From positions 1 to 64,000 of the forward strand of contig DIUJ01000050.1 of assembly GCA_002422315.1 (NCBI GenBank): a DNA stretch of 64,000 nt, read 5' to 3'. The DNA comes from Bacteroidetes bacterium UBA6161 (GTDB lineage: Bacteria; Bacteroidota; Bacteroidia; NS11-12g; UBA955). How positions within the stretch are numbered: the stretch's first letter is position 1; every line of letters starts with the position of its first letter. Below the pieces are notes generated by a model that saw nothing but the letters and a program-made list of their open reading frames with translations, ran no database searches and was not told where the DNA came from. A program made the translations under genes and the position numbers. This document shows positions 1-8,288 of the stretch, piece after piece.

Positions 1-1323
1 AATAAGCCTATCGCAAATTTTGCCTCCGATACCCAAGTATGTCAGTTTTTGCCTCTTAGTTTCCAAAACTTAAGCATTGACCAAAATACACATACCCCAC
101 GCCCTGCTAACTACCTTTGGGATTTTGGCGATGGAAATACTTCTACCCTTGCAAATCCTACCCACACCTATACTATCCCCGGTAAATTTACCGTTAGCCT
201 TCACTTTAAAAATGGCTATTGCGATAGTCTTCTTACAAAACCTCTATATATTCATGTGGTAGATGCTCCCAAGCCTGGGTTTAGCATTAGCGACACCTTT
301 GGCTGCGCCCCTTTTCAAGTTAGTATTGCCGATACCTCTTGGCACAATGTTCAAAGCAAAGAGTATTGGTTTTCTGACACCTCAACTTGGCAAAATATAC
401 CCTCCAATAACTCCTTGTTTTACCACACTTTCTATAAACCTGGCTATTTTAAAATTGTGCAAAAACTAATAGGGCTGAGCGGCTGCGAAATTCGCACCGA
501 TTCGGTATGGGTAAATGTAGCACCGGGATTTACTGCCGCCGATACCACCCACATGCACCTGGCTACTGTACAGCACCCAAACGTGCTTGTAAACTGGAAA
601 TCACACCCAGCAGCGGTTTCCTATACCTTGTTGGCAGGCAAAACCCTGCAATCGTTACAGCCTATTGCCACTACCACCGATACTTTTTATAGCCACCCCA
701 CCACCGAACCCCTCTTTTATAAAGTTCGCGCAAGCGACAGCTGCCAAAATCAAAGCATAGAAGGACAATACGCCTACCCTGCTTGGCTACAAGGCTCGGT
801 ATTGGGCAACAACGATTCCGCACTGCTCAGCCTAAGCCCTTATGCTATCTGGCCAGCTAACAACTTGCAATATAGCTTACAAAAGTGGCAACAAGAGCAG
901 TGGAAAAACTTGCAAATACAAAATTCGATTTTTGACTATTTCGACACTGAGTTTGTAATCCAAGATTCCCTTCAATCTTGCTACAGAATAGAGGTAAGCG
1001 ATGCACAATTGGCAGATTTAAAAGCATATAGCAATATATTGTGTTTGGAATACTTGCCTTTGGTTTTTATTCCCAATGCTTTTTCGCCCAATGCAGATGG
1101 CATAAACGACATTCTAGACCTGAACCAAACAGGAATTAAAAGCTACAACCTTCAGATTTACAACCGCTGGGGTCAAAAAATATTTGACGGAACCAACCAA
1201 GGATGGAATGGCGAGGTGGATGGCAAACCCGCTAGCAATGGCATATACATGGTGTATCTTATTTACCAAACCCCCGATGGCCAAAAATACCAAAAAAGCG
1301 GAACCGTACAATTGGTTAGGTAG
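1..1323 (+). CDS. T9SS-exported PKD-domain protein with gliding-type C-terminal sorting domain (5' end cut off)
   Basis: The frame is open from base 1, so this is the 3' end of a larger gene. The N-terminal visible part is a PKD fold (YLWDFGDGNTSTLANPTHTY), followed by a second PKD-like segment around residues 90-170. The last 85 residues form a CHU_C / type B sorting domain: FIPNAFSPNADGINDILDL, then YNRWGQKIF and W-N-G with ASNGIYMVYL near the end. In Bacteroidota this domain directs export by the type IX system and attachment at the cell surface. The protein is probably a large adhesin-like surface protein; its ligand is unknown. No T9SS machinery genes are in the window. Confidence 0.88.
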   Translation, partial: NKPIANFASDTQVCQFLPLSFQNLSIDQNTHTPRPANYLWDFGDGNTSTLANPTHTYTIPGKFTVSLHFKNGYCDSLLTKPLYIHVVDAPKPGFSISDTFGCAPFQVSIADTSWHNVQSKEYWFSDTSTWQNIPSNNSLFYHTFYKPGYFKIVQKLIGLSGCEIRTDSVWVNVAPGFTAADTTHMHLATVQHPNVLVNWKSHPAAVSYTLLAGKTLQSLQPIATTTDTFYSHPTTEPLFYKVRASDSCQNQSIEGQYAYPAWLQGSVLGNNDSALLSLSPYAIWPANNLQYSLQKWQQEQWKNLQIQNSIFDYFDTEFVIQDSLQSCYRIEVSDAQLADLKAYSNILCLEYLPLVFIPNAFSPNADGINDILDLNQTGIKSYNLQIYNRWGQKIFDGTNQGWNGEVDGKPASNGIYMVYLIYQTPDGQKYQKSGTVQLVR

Positions 1324-1391
1324 GAAGAAGTTAGAACGAAGAAGTGAAAAAGGAAAAGTAAACGGTCAACCTTATTCAGACATTAACAGAA

Positions 1392-1419
1392 AGTAAACCG
1401 TAAACTGTAAACCGTAAAC
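1392..1419. repeat. four-unit heptamer array (A/C/T)GTAAAC
   Basis: Units run AGTAAAC, CGTAAAC, TGTAAAC, CGTAAAC with no spacer. A two-unit remnant of the same heptamer sits at 1493-1506. It is the same unit as the longer array at 1745-1814. Confidence 0.85.
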
Positions 1420-1744
1420 ATTAGTAGAAGAAGAAACGAAGAATGTAGAACGTAGAACGAGGAATGAAGAAGTGAAAAGTGAAAAGTGAAAAAGTAAACC
1501 GTAAACCAACAAACCTTTTAAAAACAACAAAGTTTCCATTTCTCCAGAGGAGAAAAATATCCATAGCCCTGGGTTTTAACCCGGGGATTAAAATGAAAAC
1601 GAAATTATGTTTTTGGCGCGTGTCCCAAACAAAGTTTGCGGGCGATTTTTTGCCTTCCCTGCAAAAAACGTGACAAAAACATAAAGGCGAAAGAAGGCGA
1701 TTATGTAGAATGTAGAACGAGGAATGAAGAAGTGAAAAGGAAAT

Positions 1745-1814
1745 TGTAAACTGTAAACCGTAAACTGTAAACTGTAAACTGTAAACCGTAAACCGTAAAC
1801 TGTAAACTGTAAAC
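1745..1814. repeat. ten-unit TGTAAAC/CGTAAAC tandem heptamer array
   Basis: Ten perfect 7-bp units in a row, differing only at the first base (T in seven units, C in three). The order of units is T T C T T T C C T T. There is no spacer, so this is not a CRISPR. The translated repeat on the minus strand gives an FTVYSLQ-like peptide pattern that I judge not to be a real protein. Confidence 0.9.
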
Positions 1815-1870
1815 ATATTTCAGAACGAGGAATGTAGAAGTCTAACCAAGAACTGGTAACCTCATTAAAC

Positions 1871-2686
1871 CTATAACCCAGAATTAGGTTCTTTTTTGAA
1901 ATGATTGAAAATTAATTTTATTAAAATAGAAGGCAAAAGTTTACTCAACCAATAAGTTAGTTTGCCTTGAAGGGTAAGTACAAGAAAGTTTTTTCTTCTT
2001 TTGATTGAATTCGCAATATAAAAAGCTACTTCATCTGCTTGCATCATTTTAGTTTCGTCTCTTGGCGACTCAGCCTGTTGGTTTCCTTGACTATTCAAAG
2101 CTTTTAGCCTAATGTTGGAAGCGGTGAAACCAGGGCAGGCTATCAATACGTGCAGCCCCTTGTGAAGGTTCTCACATCTTAAGGATTCTAAAAAACCATG
2201 CATGGCAAATTTCGATGCTGAGTAACCTGTGCGTGCCGGCAAACCCACTATGCCTGCTATAGAACTAATACCTACTACACTCCCTTTACTTTGCAACAAA
2301 TATGGCAAGGCCGCATGGGTACAATAAACTGTTCCGAAAAAATTAACAGCCATTACTTTTTCAATAATCTCAGGTTTTAAATCCTTGAACAAGGAACGCA
2401 TGCTAATGCCAGCATTATTTATAAGTATGTCTATTCCTTGAAGGTTTAGTGCAGCAAAACCTATAAAGTTATCACATTCTTGTTTTACAGCAACATCGCA
2501 GGAGTAAATTTCTACTTGGGTAGCACCTTTCAACAAACATTCATTTTTCACTTGTTGCAAAGCATCTAAATCTCTAGCGCATAATGCTAATCTAGATTTT
2601 TGTGAGGAAAAATACAAAGCCAAGGCTTTCCCAATTCCAGAAGAAGCTCCTGTAATTACAATCCTTTTAGAGAAAAACTCCGACAT
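1871..2686 (-). CDS. SDR family NAD(P)-dependent oxidoreductase
   Basis: A 271-residue classical short-chain dehydrogenase/reductase. The dinucleotide-binding motif GASSGIG is at residues 13-19, NNAG at 90-93, the catalytic serines at 141-142, and YSASK (Tyr155, Lys159) completes the active site. The C-terminal 50 residues are basic and partly hydrophobic (LTYWLSKLLPSILIKLIF), which suggests membrane association as in DHRS7-like SDRs. Its substrate cannot be read from the sequence. The gene starts 3 bp after the stop of the peroxiredoxin-like gene, so it is probably the last gene of a three-gene unit. Confidence 0.9.
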   Translation of the reverse strand: MSEFFSKRIVITGASSGIGKALALYFSSQKSRLALCARDLDALQQVKNECLLKGATQVEIYSCDVAVKQECDNFIGFAALNLQGIDILINNAGISMRSLFKDLKPEIIEKVMAVNFFGTVYCTHAALPYLLQSKGSVVGISSIAGIVGLPARTGYSASKFAMHGFLESLRCENLHKGLHVLIACPGFTASNIRLKALNSQGNQQAESPRDETKMMQADEVAFYIANSIKRRKNFLVLTLQGKLTYWLSKLLPSILIKLIFNHFKKEPNSGL

Positions 2687-2689
2687 AGG

Positions 2690-3235
2690 TTAGGCTGGTT
2701 CGTTGCCAGGTTTCCATTTAATTGAACAGCCTACAGGCTCTATTTCAGGATAGTCTATGTCCAAGCCATCCAAGCAGTATTCAATAGCATCTTCTAAGTA
2801 TGCTTGTGTTACCAAATTCGCATTTTCCCAAGCATCATCTATTGCTCCTTTGTAAACCAGTTCTCTTTTAGCATTAAACAAAAAAACTTCTGGGGTTCTA
2901 GTTGCTCCCAATTTTTTAGTTACTTCTTGGGTTTCGTCATGCAAATAAATTAGTTTAGAGGTAGGGTATTGTTCCATAAACTGCTGCATATTCTCGTAGG
3001 AATCTTGTGGATATGCCACTGCATCGTTGGGGTTTATAGCTACCATGCACATGCTATCTTCTTCGTAGCGATTTGCAAGTGCCAAAATACGTTGCCAATA
3101 AGCTTGTGCCTTGGGGCAATGCTGACAAGTAATTACCAAGCACAATGCATAGCGGTCTGCAAAAGAAAAATTATTAAAAGTATTGCCGTTGGTAGCTTTT
3201 AATTCAAAATCAAAAAGTTTATCTCCTATATTCAT
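2690..3235 (-). CDS. thioredoxin-fold peroxiredoxin-like protein (PRX_like1 type)
   Basis: A 181-residue cytoplasmic AhpC/TSA-type redoxin with no signal peptide. The active site is C37-Q-H-C40-P. Conserved features of this subfamily also include TRTPEVFLF (cis-proline loop) and a C-terminal EPVGCSIKWK with a further Cys. Such proteins are presumed thiol-dependent reductases or peroxidases; the substrate is not known. It lies 12 bp downstream of the hydroxyanthranilate dioxygenase gene and just upstream of the SDR gene, so the three are probably co-transcribed. Confidence 0.87.
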   Translation of the reverse strand: MNIGDKLFDFELKATNGNTFNNFSFADRYALCLVITCQHCPKAQAYWQRILALANRYEEDSMCMVAINPNDAVAYPQDSYENMQQFMEQYPTSKLIYLHDETQEVTKKLGATRTPEVFLFNAKRELVYKGAIDDAWENANLVTQAYLEDAIEYCLDGLDIDYPEIEPVGCSIKWKPGNEPA

Positions 3236-3247
3236 GATGTGTTATTT

Positions 3248-3778
3248 TTATATAAATCTGGGGTCTGTTTCCATAGTTGTGCCACATTTTTTACATGTTC
3301 TAAGTTCTTCAGAGGCGTAATATTCTTTGAAACGTGGCAAGAAATCATTTTCTATATTCTTTAGTTCAAAGTAGGTTTCGTGTAATTTATTGTTACAGTT
3401 GTCACAAAACCACATTAACCCATCTTTAAAGCCCTTTCCTTCTCTTACCCTTTCTATAACCAACCCAATAGACCCTTCTGACCTGCCGGGGGAATGAGGT
3501 ATACCGCCTGGAAGCAAAAACATATCTCCGGGACCCAAATGTATTTCCTTCGCTTCTCCATCTATTTGTGCTTTTACGGTAATATTGCCTTCGATTTGAT
3601 AAAACAGTTCCTCTGTTTCATTGTAATGGTAGTCTTTGCGTGCATTGGGCCCTCCTACTATCATTACTATATAATCAGTTCCTTCTGGGTAAAGATTTTT
3701 ATTGGCAACAGGTGGTTTAAGTAAATGCCTATTTTCCTCAATCCATTTGTTTAGGTTAAAAGGTTTGCGAATTTCCAT
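3248..3778 (-). CDS. nbaC: 3-hydroxyanthranilate 3,4-dioxygenase
   Basis: This enzyme opens the ring of 3-hydroxyanthranilate in the kynurenine pathway from tryptophan towards quinolinate and NAD. The 176-residue cupin has metal ligands His51, Glu57 and His95 at the spacing described for bacterial enzymes of the family. It keeps the C-terminal rubredoxin-like iron site (Cys125, Cys128, Cys162, Cys165) of the bacterial form. Kynurenine 3-monooxygenase and kynureninase are not in the window. A TACTTTTG promoter box lies 20 nt upstream of the start, so this is the first gene of its unit. Confidence 0.95.
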   Translation of the reverse strand: MEIRKPFNLNKWIEENRHLLKPPVANKNLYPEGTDYIVMIVGGPNARKDYHYNETEELFYQIEGNITVKAQIDGEAKEIHLGPGDMFLLPGGIPHSPGRSEGSIGLVIERVREGKGFKDGLMWFCDNCNNKLHETYFELKNIENDFLPRFKEYYASEELRTCKKCGTTMETDPRFI

Positions 3779-3798
3779 TGGTTTTATTTAAGATACTT

Positions 3799-3806
3799 CA
3801 AAAGTA
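3799..3806 (-). promoter_or_regulatory. TAnnTTTG-type -7 box for the hydroxyanthranilate dioxygenase unit
   Basis: Read on the minus strand the box is TACTTTTG, matching the Bacteroidota consensus exactly. It is 20 nt before the start codon in a 99-bp gap. No clear -33 element was picked out. Confidence 0.55.
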
Positions 3807-3877
3807 AGTAAAGCATTACAAAATAAAAAATCCATGTGCATGAAAAACCTAAAAAACAAATCACTTTAAGGCTATCC

Positions 3878-6163
3878 TTATTTTTTAAGTTCAGGTTCAA
3901 AGAATCTAAGCTCGTATGTATATACTTTTTTATCTTTTAATTGAATGTTTACTTTGTACGTAGAAAGCAAATTGGGTTTACCTTCGTTAAACTGAGGAGT
4001 GAAAACAAGAGTAGGTAAGCCATATCCTAATTCTGATTTTTCTATAACCAAAGGTATTTCTTTTCCTTTTTCATCTTTAACTGATACTTTTGCCCCTTCT
4101 AGGTCTGCAAGTAATGAAAATGTCCATTTTTCAAAAGCTAAAATAGATGGGGTATAGCCTTTGTTGGGCCATGCCACAAAATTGCTTTTATAATAATTTG
4201 AATCTGCCGAAGCACCTTGGTCCATAATCCAAAATACCTGAGAGGTGTTCCCCCCACCATAACCCATATTCATGGTATACGGAAACTGAAGCCAACGTCT
4301 GTTACCTTGGCTAGGGTGTTTGTCGCCCATTATAGCTGTAACAGCCATTGCTGGAGTCGTGGTTTTTATGAGTAAACTCTGAGCCGCTCCTTCTTGACCA
4401 AGAGAAGTATAACATCTTAGCCCATCCACTACTTTATGGGTCATATTCTTATTGGACTCAAATATCAAGGCTGCATGTTGACACCTTAAATTTAAATCAT
4501 TTACAAAATAAACTGGTTTTTGAACACCTGAGTTTCTTCTAAAATAATTTATTCTGTTTACCAAGGCTTCATAAATTGGATTTTCTATAGTACCAACTTC
4601 GCAATTTTTATACTCCATTGTGTGTTCGAAAACCAAAGCAGAAGAATCTTTAGAATTGGGCAAAACCATTCGGGTTTGGTAATAATTGTAATAAAAATCT
4701 AACTCTGCAATTTTTTTACGGTATTGTGTTTCCCATTTCACTTTATCAGATGGAAATTCCTTTTCGAGTTCCGACAATATTGTTAGCGCCCTAAACATAA
4801 AATTGTTTGTTGCCAAAGAATCTACAAAATCTGATTTTATATTTTTATACAGTACCGCTTTATCTACCTTCCCTTTACTGCCCTGGTAAATTCCTTTTGC
4901 TATTTCTGTAGCATAGTCTAATGCAAGCATGTTCATTTTCTTAGAAGAATGCCATAATTTTAATACTTCTTCTACTCTTGTGGACTTAAAATTTAAATAC
5001 ACAAATTGCAAAGCTAATACTGCGGAGGCTTTATGGTTTGCATCCATAAGCGAAGTGGCAGCAGATACAAAATCAGCTTCTTGTAATTGGTCTTTTTCAA
5101 GACTTTCGGATACCCATTTAGGAAATATCCAATTAAAAATGTCTTTGTGATAATATCCTGATGCGTAGTCTCTTAGGTTTGCAAATACAGCTTCTGGACT
5201 GTTGCCTTCAAAAAAATCATACTTTTTATACGATACTTTCCTTCCGATTTTATCTAATACAAAAAGGCCAAGTAAAGAATCCGCTTGCTTGGTATTATTT
5301 TCTTTCAAACTTTGTTTAAATAAAAAAATGTAAAGAGAGTTCTGTTTAAATCTAAAGAAAGAATCCTGAGGGTATTCCTCTAAGGCTTTATTTACATAGT
5401 TTAAATAATCAAAAGAAGGAGGCATATCCTGCGATTTAACCCTATAAAGTCCGTATTTATGTCCTTTTAGAGTATAATCATTTGGAGAAATCTCTAATCC
5501 CATTTGCAAATACATAGAGGCGGAGTCCCATTCTTTTTCGTTCATATAATGTTGGGCCAAATACCTAAAAGACTTAAATTCAATGGTTTGCAACGATACA
5601 GAATCGGAAAAAGCAGACAAATTCCATTGTGCTACTTTTTTGAAATAGTACAAGGCTTTTAACTTGTTGTTGGTATTCCAATAGCACTCTCCTAGTTTAA
5701 AAAGTGCCGCCGTATCGTTGGGATTAAAATCTAAACTCAACTTAAAATGTTGTGTGGCTTTGGGATAGCGTTCTAAGTTAAATGCACTATTCCCCTCTTT
5801 GTTGTTTTCTAAAATCAGTAGATTTAAAAAACTAGCATACACCGCCTTTACCGTTACCCCTTGTTCAGAAGAAACAGCTTTTTCTGCTGCTCTAAGAGAT
5901 TCTTTCAAACCATTCGAATACTTTTTGGCAGTAGAAGGGTCTTTATACAGATAATACAAAGCCTGCGATTTAACCATAAGAGCTCTTGGATCTTTGGATT
6001 TGGTCTTTAATGCTTTTTCTGATAATTGCAATGCTTTGCTATAGTTCTTCTCAGATAATTTACTTTCTGCTTTCTTTACTATTTTTTCGTTTTGAGCCCA
6101 TGCAGTAGGCTGAATAAAACCAAGAAACAGAAGCAACAATATACATTTAACTTTCATTGTCAT
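3878..6163 (-). CDS. secreted TPR-repeat protein with C-terminal CAP/SCP-like domain
   Basis: 761 residues, starting with a signal peptide ending at AWAQ near residue 24. Residues 25 to about 250 carry TPR-like helices (AKKYSNGLKESLRAAEKAVSS; FNPNDTAALFKLGECYWN). A central region of unknown fold follows. The C-terminal part from about 525 contains a CAP-like segment: NRINYFRRNSGVQKP, then CQHAALIFESNKNMTH, and GNRRWLQFP with YTMNMGYGG. The function is unknown; CAP proteins are diverse extracytoplasmic proteins. A second in-frame ATG at 6157 is an equally good start. Confidence 0.72.
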   Translation of the reverse strand: MTMKVKCILLLLFLGFIQPTAWAQNEKIVKKAESKLSEKNYSKALQLSEKALKTKSKDPRALMVKSQALYYLYKDPSTAKKYSNGLKESLRAAEKAVSSEQGVTVKAVYASFLNLLILENNKEGNSAFNLERYPKATQHFKLSLDFNPNDTAALFKLGECYWNTNNKLKALYYFKKVAQWNLSAFSDSVSLQTIEFKSFRYLAQHYMNEKEWDSASMYLQMGLEISPNDYTLKGHKYGLYRVKSQDMPPSFDYLNYVNKALEEYPQDSFFRFKQNSLYIFLFKQSLKENNTKQADSLLGLFVLDKIGRKVSYKKYDFFEGNSPEAVFANLRDYASGYYHKDIFNWIFPKWVSESLEKDQLQEADFVSAATSLMDANHKASAVLALQFVYLNFKSTRVEEVLKLWHSSKKMNMLALDYATEIAKGIYQGSKGKVDKAVLYKNIKSDFVDSLATNNFMFRALTILSELEKEFPSDKVKWETQYRKKIAELDFYYNYYQTRMVLPNSKDSSALVFEHTMEYKNCEVGTIENPIYEALVNRINYFRRNSGVQKPVYFVNDLNLRCQHAALIFESNKNMTHKVVDGLRCYTSLGQEGAAQSLLIKTTTPAMAVTAIMGDKHPSQGNRRWLQFPYTMNMGYGGGNTSQVFWIMDQGASADSNYYKSNFVAWPNKGYTPSILAFEKWTFSLLADLEGAKVSVKDEKGKEIPLVIEKSELGYGLPTLVFTPQFNEGKPNLLSTYKVNIQLKDKKVYTYELRFFEPELKK

Positions 6164-6171
6164 AATCTATG

Positions 6172-6459
6172 TTATTTTAAAAATTCTAAGCTCCAGGCTT
6201 CGGGTTTATCATTAAATAGAACTTTGGTTTTGGCCCAAGTATTTTCAAAGAGTTCTGAATTTCTGTAAGCATTTAAGTCGTCCTCAGATTCCCAAATACT
6301 TACTGTGAACATTAGATTATCTTTTTTAGAATCTTTGTGTAAGGACACCCCAATGCAACCTTTTCTTTTTTCTATAAACGGCTTAGAGCTTTCAAATATT
6401 TGAATAAAGTCCAAAATATTTTCTGGCTTAAAGCTAAGTTTTACAATTCTTTTAATCAT
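6172..6459 (-). CDS. antibiotic biosynthesis monooxygenase (ABM) domain protein
   Basis: A 95-residue dimeric alpha-beta barrel protein of the ABM type: KLSFKPENILDFIQIFESSK, KGCIGVSLHKD, FTVSIWESEDDLNAYRNSE. Members act on quinone-like or haem substrates, or have no known role. The ATG at 6459 was chosen because the open frame further upstream runs into the neighbouring gene; from this ATG the gene begins 4 bp after that gene's stop. It is probably co-transcribed with the SAM hydrolase-like gene. Confidence 0.82.
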   Translation of the reverse strand: MIKRIVKLSFKPENILDFIQIFESSKPFIEKRKGCIGVSLHKDSKKDNLMFTVSIWESEDDLNAYRNSELFENTWAKTKVLFNDKPEAWSLEFLK

Positions 6460-6463
6460 GTAT

Positions 6464-7210
6464 TTATTTGATATTGATAAAAATTTTCTCTGTTTTATTA
6501 AGTCCGAAAAGCCTTTCAGCATGCCCCATTGTATAGGCTATAACTAAGTAATCTGCTGCATTAAAGTATGCTATAAGTGTTGCACTTTGTTCTTCCATAA
6601 AATTCTCCGAAATGCGATAAACCGAGTCTGTATAATTTACCATAATTTCGAAATTCCTATTTTGTGTAAACTCATAAAACTCATTTTTGGTGAGGTTTAC
6701 TATACAATTGCCAAATTTGTCAGCAGCCAAATAATAAGCTACTAGTGCATTTTTTACAGGATGTGGGCTAGAAGCAAACATGGCCTTTCGAGGACTAAAC
6801 TCGGGGTAATCGAAATTATTATGAATAAGTTTCTGGATTACAGGTAAATAAAGAAACTCTGGGAAATTTGGGTTTTTGCTATCGCCTAAATAAAAAAACT
6901 TAGCTTTTTCAAACTTTAAAATTTCAGGCAATACTCCATTGTCGGGAGCTAAAAACCATTGTCCATTTGCGAAAGCTGCAATATGTCTAAAGGCATTTTG
7001 GTTAACAGTAAGCAAGTGTATGGCTTCTCCTTCTATAGCACTTCTCAACTGATTAAAGATAAAAATTTCTTGGGCTATATCCCAAGATTTAACATCATGA
7101 AAAAGATCTACTGTAACCACGTTTTCAAACGTCGATGAAATTTTAGCTTTTAATCTAGCCAAATCCAAAGATGCATTTCCGTAATCAGAAGTAAGAGTTA
7201 TTTTCAGCAA
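6464..7210 (-). CDS. SAM hydroxide adenosyltransferase family protein (DUF62-type)
   Basis: 248 residues. It fits the SAM hydroxide adenosyltransferase / chlorinase-fluorinase fold: an N-terminal TLTSDYG with an Asp at position 9, then HDVKSWDIAQEIFIFNQLRSA, and a central FLAPDNGVLPEIL. Characterised relatives hydrolyse S-adenosylmethionine to adenosine and methionine. The gene is divergent from phoH with overlapping promoters. I recall this pairing next to phoH and purC in other Bacteroidota, but this was not checked. Confidence 0.85.
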   Translation of the reverse strand: MLKITLTSDYGNASLDLARLKAKISSTFENVVTVDLFHDVKSWDIAQEIFIFNQLRSAIEGEAIHLLTVNQNAFRHIAAFANGQWFLAPDNGVLPEILKFEKAKFFYLGDSKNPNFPEFLYLPVIQKLIHNNFDYPEFSPRKAMFASSPHPVKNALVAYYLAADKFGNCIVNLTKNEFYEFTQNRNFEIMVNYTDSVYRISENFMEEQSATLIAYFNAADYLVIAYTMGHAERLFGLNKTEKIFINIK

Positions 7211-7224
7211 AGTTTTTTAATTGT

Positions 7225-7243
7225 TAAATTTGTTGCAAATTTA
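7225..7243. promoter_or_regulatory. overlapping divergent promoters in a perfect dyad
   Basis: The 19-bp sequence TAAATTTGTTGCAAATTTA holds a plus-strand box TAAATTTG (7225-7232, for phoH) and a minus-strand TAAATTTG (7236-7243, for the SAM hydrolase gene). They are separated by 3 bp. Each box would lie inside the other's initial transcribed region. Confidence 0.55.
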
Positions 7244-7252
7244 CCGAGCATT

Positions 7253-8242
7253 TTGAATAAAGGAGAAAAATTGATAGAAAAGTTAATAACCATCGAAGAA
7301 ATTGAGCCTCAGGCTATTTACGGAACCAACGACCGCATTTTAAATCTAATTAAAGGGTATTTTCCACAGTTAAACATAGTTGCTAGAGGCAATGAAATGA
7401 AACTAAAAGGAGAAAATTCAGACATAGAGAGCTTTACCGAAAAGTTAAATTTTTATGTTTCTATGTTAAAAAAAGGAAACCCACTGAACGATTTCCACAT
7501 TCAAGAAATTTTTAAATCTGAAACAGAAAAGGAAGAGAGTAAAGAAGATTCTAAAGAAACAAAGGGCAGCAATAAAGTTATATTGTATGGCAACAATGCC
7601 AAGCCAATTATGGCAAAAACAAAAAACCAGCAAAGCCTAGTAGATGCAATAGATAAAAACGATATTGTATTTGCAATAGGACCTGCGGGCTCGGGTAAAA
7701 CCTATACCGCCGTAGCCCTTGCCGTAAGAGCTTTAAAAAACAAAGAAGTAAAACGGATTATACTTACCAGGCCAGCGGTAGAAGCAGGTGAAAACTTAGG
7801 TTTTTTACCTGGCGACCTAAAAGATAAAATAGATCCTTATTTACGCCCATTGTACGATGCTCTAGAGGATATGATACCACCCGACAAGCTAAAACTATTT
7901 TTAGAAAATAGAACCATAGAAATTGCACCCATGGCTTTTATGAGGGGAAGAACCCTTGGAAACTGCTTTGTAATTTTAGATGAAGCCCAAAACAGTACAG
8001 ATCTTCAGTTAAAAATGCTACTTACGAGAATGGGACAAAATGCAAAAGTAGTGGTAACAGGAGACCTAACCCAAGTAGATTTACCCAAAAAACAAGCATC
8101 GGGTTTACAAAGAACGATTAGAATACTAAACAATATAAATGGTATTAAAATAATACACCTAACTACGGACGATGTAGTAAGGCATAGATTGGTAGTTGAA
8201 ATATTAAAAGCATACGACAAGGATAAAGATGCGGAGAGCTGA
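7253..8242 (+). CDS. phoH: PhoH family ATPase
   Basis: 329 residues. An N-terminal KH-like segment (residues 14-75) and an acidic, Lys-rich linker (about 88-106) precede the PhoH ATPase core. The core has Walker A GPAGSGKT at 143-150 and Walker B VILDEAQNS in the second half. PhoH proteins are cytoplasmic ATPases linked to RNA metabolism. The start is a TTG, since no upstream ATG is available in frame and the N-terminal part is needed for family alignment. purC follows after 46 bp. Confidence 0.93.
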   Translation: MNKGEKLIEKLITIEEIEPQAIYGTNDRILNLIKGYFPQLNIVARGNEMKLKGENSDIESFTEKLNFYVSMLKKGNPLNDFHIQEIFKSETEKEESKEDSKETKGSNKVILYGNNAKPIMAKTKNQQSLVDAIDKNDIVFAIGPAGSGKTYTAVALAVRALKNKEVKRIILTRPAVEAGENLGFLPGDLKDKIDPYLRPLYDALEDMIPPDKLKLFLENRTIEIAPMAFMRGRTLGNCFVILDEAQNSTDLQLKMLLTRMGQNAKVVVTGDLTQVDLPKKQASGLQRTIRILNNINGIKIIHLTTDDVVRHRLVVEILKAYDKDKDAES

Positions 8243-8252
8243 AATTTTATTT

Positions 8253-8260
8253 TACATTTG
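8253..8260 (+). promoter_or_regulatory. TACATTTG -7 box upstream of purC
   Basis: An exact TAnnTTTG match in the short phoH-purC gap. It suggests purC can be transcribed separately from phoH. Confidence 0.45.
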
Positions 8261-8288
8261 CCCCCTACTAAAAAGATTTTAAAAAAAC

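Larger units (their letters stand above)
1324..1870. repeat. 547-bp intergenic region built of short direct repeats and small hairpins
   Basis: No credible gene lies here. The sequence alternates two simple motifs. One is GTAGAACGAGGAATGAAGAA followed by GTGAAAAG, seen near 1451-1480 and 1711-1740 with degenerate copies at 1329 and 1824. The other is the heptamer YGTAAAC in three clusters. The middle part (about 1540-1690) is different: it carries the dyad GGGTT-TT-AACCC near 1573-1584, and a perfect 8-bp stem TTTTTTGC/GCAAAAAA at 1646-1668 with a 7-nt loop. The region separates two convergent genes. Confidence 0.75.

Noticed and set aside
1745..1814. CRISPR-like regular array
   Set aside because: Units of 7 bp with no spacers and no cas genes in the window.
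1421..1816. 131-residue minus-strand frame with FTVYSLQ-type repeats
   Set aside because: It is the translation of the TGTAAAC heptamer and neighbouring intergenic repeats. There is no promoter, and the peptide pattern follows the DNA repeat.
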